A stretch of 8,352 bases of DNA from Bacteroidales bacterium (GTDB taxonomy: Bacteria; Bacteroidota; Bacteroidia; Bacteroidales; UBA3824), in assembly GCA_016287995.1 (NCBI GenBank), contig JAEEXW010000103.1:1-8352 (forward strand). The letters run 5' to 3'. The position numbers and the translations under genes are program-made. The notes under the pieces are model-generated. The model had not been told where the DNA came from and searched no databases. It saw nothing but the letters and a program-made list of their open reading frames with translations. The first letter of the stretch is position 1. Every line of letters begins with the position of its first letter. Below, piece by piece: positions 6,479 through 8,352 of the stretch.

Positions 6479-7362
6479 GATAATTTCGATAACAAGGTCT
6501 TAATTTTTTCCCTTACCGAGGGCGAAACCGGTACAAGCGGAAGTCTCAAATTTTCTTCCATAATTCCAAGAATATTCAAAGCCGCTTTTGCACCCGAAGG
6601 CGAACCGTCTTCAAAAAGGGCGTTCATTAATTCAAGCAGACAGAAATGAATTTCCCGTGCCGCAGCAAAGTCGCCTTCCAAAGCCGACTTTATCATCTTT
6701 GAAAACTGCACCGGAACTACGTTTGCAGCCACCGAAATCACGCCTACACAACCCAAAGAAATCATCGGAACGGCCAAGGAGTCGTCGCCTGAAATCACGC
6801 AGAAATCTTCCGGTTTTTTAGCCAAAATACTCATTATCTGCTTCATATTGCCGCTGTCTTCTTTTATTACGACAATGTTTTTGAAATCGTTAGCGAGTTT
6901 TATTACTGTGTCAGGATCAATATTTTTGGAAGTTCTGCCCGGAACGTTGTAAAGGATAACGGGTAGGGGAGAGGCCTTTGCTACCGCCTCGAAATGCGCG
7001 TAAATTCCACGTTGCGAAGGCTTTGTATAGTAGGGACAAATACTCAAAATAGAGTCTATGCCGCTCAAATCCGTATTCAAAATTTCTTCAACAACCGCCG
7101 AGGTGTTGTTGCCTCCGATTCCAAGTACGATTGGCACTCTGCCGGCAGTTTTTTCTTTCACGAATTTCAAAATTTCGCTTTTTTCTTCTTTTGTCATTGT
7201 CGGCGGCTCACCGGTAGTGCCGAGCAAGGTTAGGTAATTAATTCCGCCATCAATAATGCGGTTAAGATGTTGTTCCAAAGCGGCAAAATCTATTTTGCCC
7301 GATTTGTCGAAAGGCGTTACCAAGGCAACACCTGTGCCGTAAAGGTTATTGTTTCTCATCAT
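6475..7362 (-). CDS. dapA: 4-hydroxy-tetrahydrodipicolinate synthase (DapA)
   Basis: DapA condenses pyruvate with aspartate 4-semialdehyde, the first committed step to diaminopimelate and lysine, and acts in the cytoplasm, usually as a tetramer. The 295-residue length is normal. Visible signatures: LLGTTGEPPT at 46-55 with the Thr49-Thr50 pair of the pyruvate site; the PYYTKP motif at 110-115 with Tyr111/Tyr112; YNVPGRT at 138-144 with catalytic Tyr138 and substrate-binding Arg143; and VIKEDSGN at 165-172 with Schiff-base Lys167. All catalytic residues are present, which favours DapA over N-acetylneuraminate lyase or other family members, though paralogues can be hard to separate. Two adjacent ATG codons (7362 and 7359) are both possible starts. 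The first lies one base after the upstream stop codon. The gene overlaps the GH13 start by 4 bp and is the middle of a three-gene operon. Confidence 0.95.
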   Translation of the reverse strand: MMRNNNLYGTGVALVTPFDKSGKIDFAALEQHLNRIIDGGINYLTLLGTTGEPPTMTKEEKSEILKFVKEKTAGRVPIVLGIGGNNTSAVVEEILNTDLSGIDSILSICPYYTKPSQRGIYAHFEAVAKASPLPVILYNVPGRTSKNIDPDTVIKLANDFKNIVVIKEDSGNMKQIMSILAKKPEDFCVISGDDSLAVPMISLGCVGVISVAANVVPVQFSKMIKSALEGDFAAAREIHFCLLELMNALFEDGSPSGAKAALNILGIMEENLRLPLVPVSPSVREKIKTLLSKLS

Positions 7363-7363
7363 A

Positions 7364-7921
7364 TTATGCTTTGCTGAATGCTGACAAATATTCTTTTATG
7401 TATTCTATGAATTTTTGGGTATTGCGTAAATTTTCGGGAGACAACTGCAAAATAAAATCCGCATAATCGTCTGATTTTAATTTCGCAGAAACTTTCAATT
7501 TTGCTTTTGACATTCCGATAATATAATTGTCGCAAAGATCATCTTTATCAATGCTCAAATTTATCAAAATATCAAAGTCCTTTGACATAAACGTATTTAC
7601 GACCTCTGCCTTAGGATACCCTGAAAAAGCAGTTACATCTGCACGCGAAAACAATTCCAAATCGTCCCGTTTAGGAAAATATTTCAACACATTAGCATTT
7701 ATTACTTTTCCCAACAAATTCACCGTTATACCCTGCTTAGTCAATTCTTCGGCAAAAGAAATAACTGCAACAACATTCTCGTTGTCGGAGGTGTCAAAAA
7801 AGATTCCCACCGAAGAGGCTGTTGTTAAATTGTTGAAAGCCCTTTCGCGTTTAAGTTTTTTTACGTTTTTTGCTAGAAGCCAAAACCCGATATTGTTACG
7901 CACATTTTGCAAAAAATCCAT
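7364..7921 (-). CDS. DUF6913-like conserved protein
   Basis: The 185-residue protein has no signal peptide. Its core, SVGIFFDTSDNENVVAVISF at 37-56, then ELTKQGITVNLLG, DLELFSRADVTAFSGYPK (87-104) and FDILINLS (116-123) with MSKAKLKVSAKL, resembles the Bacteroidetes family DUF6913. The alternating hydrophobic strands and helices suggest an alpha/beta fold. The N-terminal 30 residues are basic (KNVKKLKRER). Molecular function is unknown. In Bacteroidetes such proteins are often found beside dapA, and here the stop codon (TAA at 7366-7364) lies one base before the dapA start, so the two are surely co-transcribed. The family assignment is from memory of the sequence pattern. The gene call is firm, the family label moderate. 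Confidence 0.85.
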   Translation of the reverse strand: MDFLQNVRNNIGFWLLAKNVKKLKRERAFNNLTTASSVGIFFDTSDNENVVAVISFAEELTKQGITVNLLGKVINANVLKYFPKRDDLELFSRADVTAFSGYPKAEVVNTFMSKDFDILINLSIDKDDLCDNYIIGMSKAKLKVSAKLKSDDYADFILQLSPENLRNTQKFIEYIKEYLSAFSKA

Positions 7922-7965
7922 GCTGCAATTTTAACAAAAATTTTTGTATTCTAATATTAAGTTTT

Positions 7966-8352
7966 TTAATAGCCGTAATAAAATCCGTATGGACTTACAT
8001 TTTCGGAATGTCTGAGTTCAAAACCCACCGAAAACGACGGCGTGATTTGATAGTTTGCGCCGAAACTTGTTATATAAGCGTCTCTGTCAAAAGACATTCC
8101 GCCTTTTTTTTCAGAGCCGTAACAAGTTGTTCTGTAATAAGTTATTGCAGAATATAACGAAAGTTTTTTTGTTGCCGAATAACTTGCCGCTGCCGAATAG
8201 TAATTTGTTAACGCCTTGATATTATGGTAATTGCCATCCATAGCAGGTGCTTTGAACCCCGTAAAGGAAATGCCCGTACCAAGCGAAAACTTCCACTTTT
8301 TTATCGGAGTAAAATTTCCGAACAACTCTCCGGAGTTATTGTTAAAGTTTTG
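7966..8352 (-). CDS. C-terminal part of a probable outer-membrane beta-barrel protein (5' end outside window)
   Basis: The frame is open to the right edge and encodes the last 128 residues; the TTG at 8325 is internal. The sequence consists of alternating-polarity strands with aromatic residues and short turns: KKWKFSLGTGISFTGF, LTNYYSAAASYSATKKLSLY, AITYYRTTCYG, DAYITSFGANYQITPSFSVGFELRHSE. This is typical of outer-membrane beta-barrels, in which neighbouring strands run through the membrane. The end, YGFYYGY, is aromatic but not a textbook C-terminal Phe barrel signal. The exact family is not recognised. It lies 44 bp upstream of the DUF6913-like gene on the same strand, with no obvious terminator between, so it may share their transcript. 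Confidence 0.75.
   Translation of the reverse strand, partial: QNFNNNSGELFGNFTPIKKWKFSLGTGISFTGFKAPAMDGNYHNIKALTNYYSAAASYSATKKLSLYSAITYYRTTCYGSEKKGGMSFDRDAYITSFGANYQITPSFSVGFELRHSENVSPYGFYYGY

Noticed and set aside
6281..6821. Plus-strand open frames across the GH13/dapA junction
   Set aside because: They are shadows of two well-supported minus-strand genes.
7926..7933. TAAAATTG on the minus strand as a -7 element for the DUF6913-like gene
   Set aside because: It has one mismatch and lies 4 nt before the ATG, so transcription would begin inside the gene.
7934..7947. Palindrome ACAAAAATTTTTGT between the barrel gene and the DUF6913-like gene
   Set aside because: It is nearly all A/T, has no loop and no separate U-tract; it is too weak to call a terminator.

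Overview
The window looks like chromosomal DNA from a member of the Bacteroidota (Bacteroidetes), probably an uncultured or host-associated Bacteroidales-like lineage. The evidence is moderate-to-low GC with A/T-rich intergenic gaps, almost no Shine-Dalgarno sequences in front of starts, and one very clean Bacteroidetes-type promoter (TTTG, 20 bp, TAnnTTTG). A DUF6913-like protein lies next to dapA, an arrangement I know from Bacteroidetes, and there is a secreted papain-like protease with a DUF4384-like tail. There are no RNA genes, insertion sequences, CRISPR arrays or phage genes.

Layout, left to right. The + strand opens with the 3' end of a methyl-accepting chemotaxis protein (1-492). 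It ends in a long disordered tail and a C-terminal DFERF pentapeptide resembling the CheR/CheB tether. After a 155-bp A/T-rich gap comes a complete alpha-phosphohexomutase (phosphoglucomutase type, 648-2375). From there to the right edge everything is on the minus strand. A perfect palindromic terminator (2381-2411) sits between the mutase and a convergent gene for a secreted C1A cysteine protease (2424-4334). Between the protease domain and its C-terminal domain, that protein carries about 138 residues made mostly of Asp, Tyr and Gly. Its promoter overlaps the flank of the terminator of the next gene, a 71-residue orphan (4465-4680). That orphan is preceded by a 36-bp dyad.

A tight minus-strand cluster follows, transcribed right to left: the end of a probable outer-membrane beta-barrel protein (7966-8352, cut by the window edge), a DUF6913-like protein (7364-7921), dapA (6475-7362) and a GH13 neopullulanase/cyclomaltodextrinase-like enzyme (4811-6478). 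The last three are separated by 1 bp and by a 4-bp ATGA overlap, so they are almost certainly one operon.

Functionally, the GH13 enzyme (apparently cytoplasmic) and the phosphoglucomutase both fit intracellular use of glycogen or maltodextrin. DapA commits aspartate semialdehyde to lysine and diaminopimelate for peptidoglycan. The remaining genes serve signalling (MCP) and the cell surface or exterior (protease, beta-barrel). No multi-gene novel system is evident. The most unusual object is the Asp/Tyr-rich polyanionic insert in the secreted protease, followed by the MCP tether and the dyad upstream of the orphan small gene.
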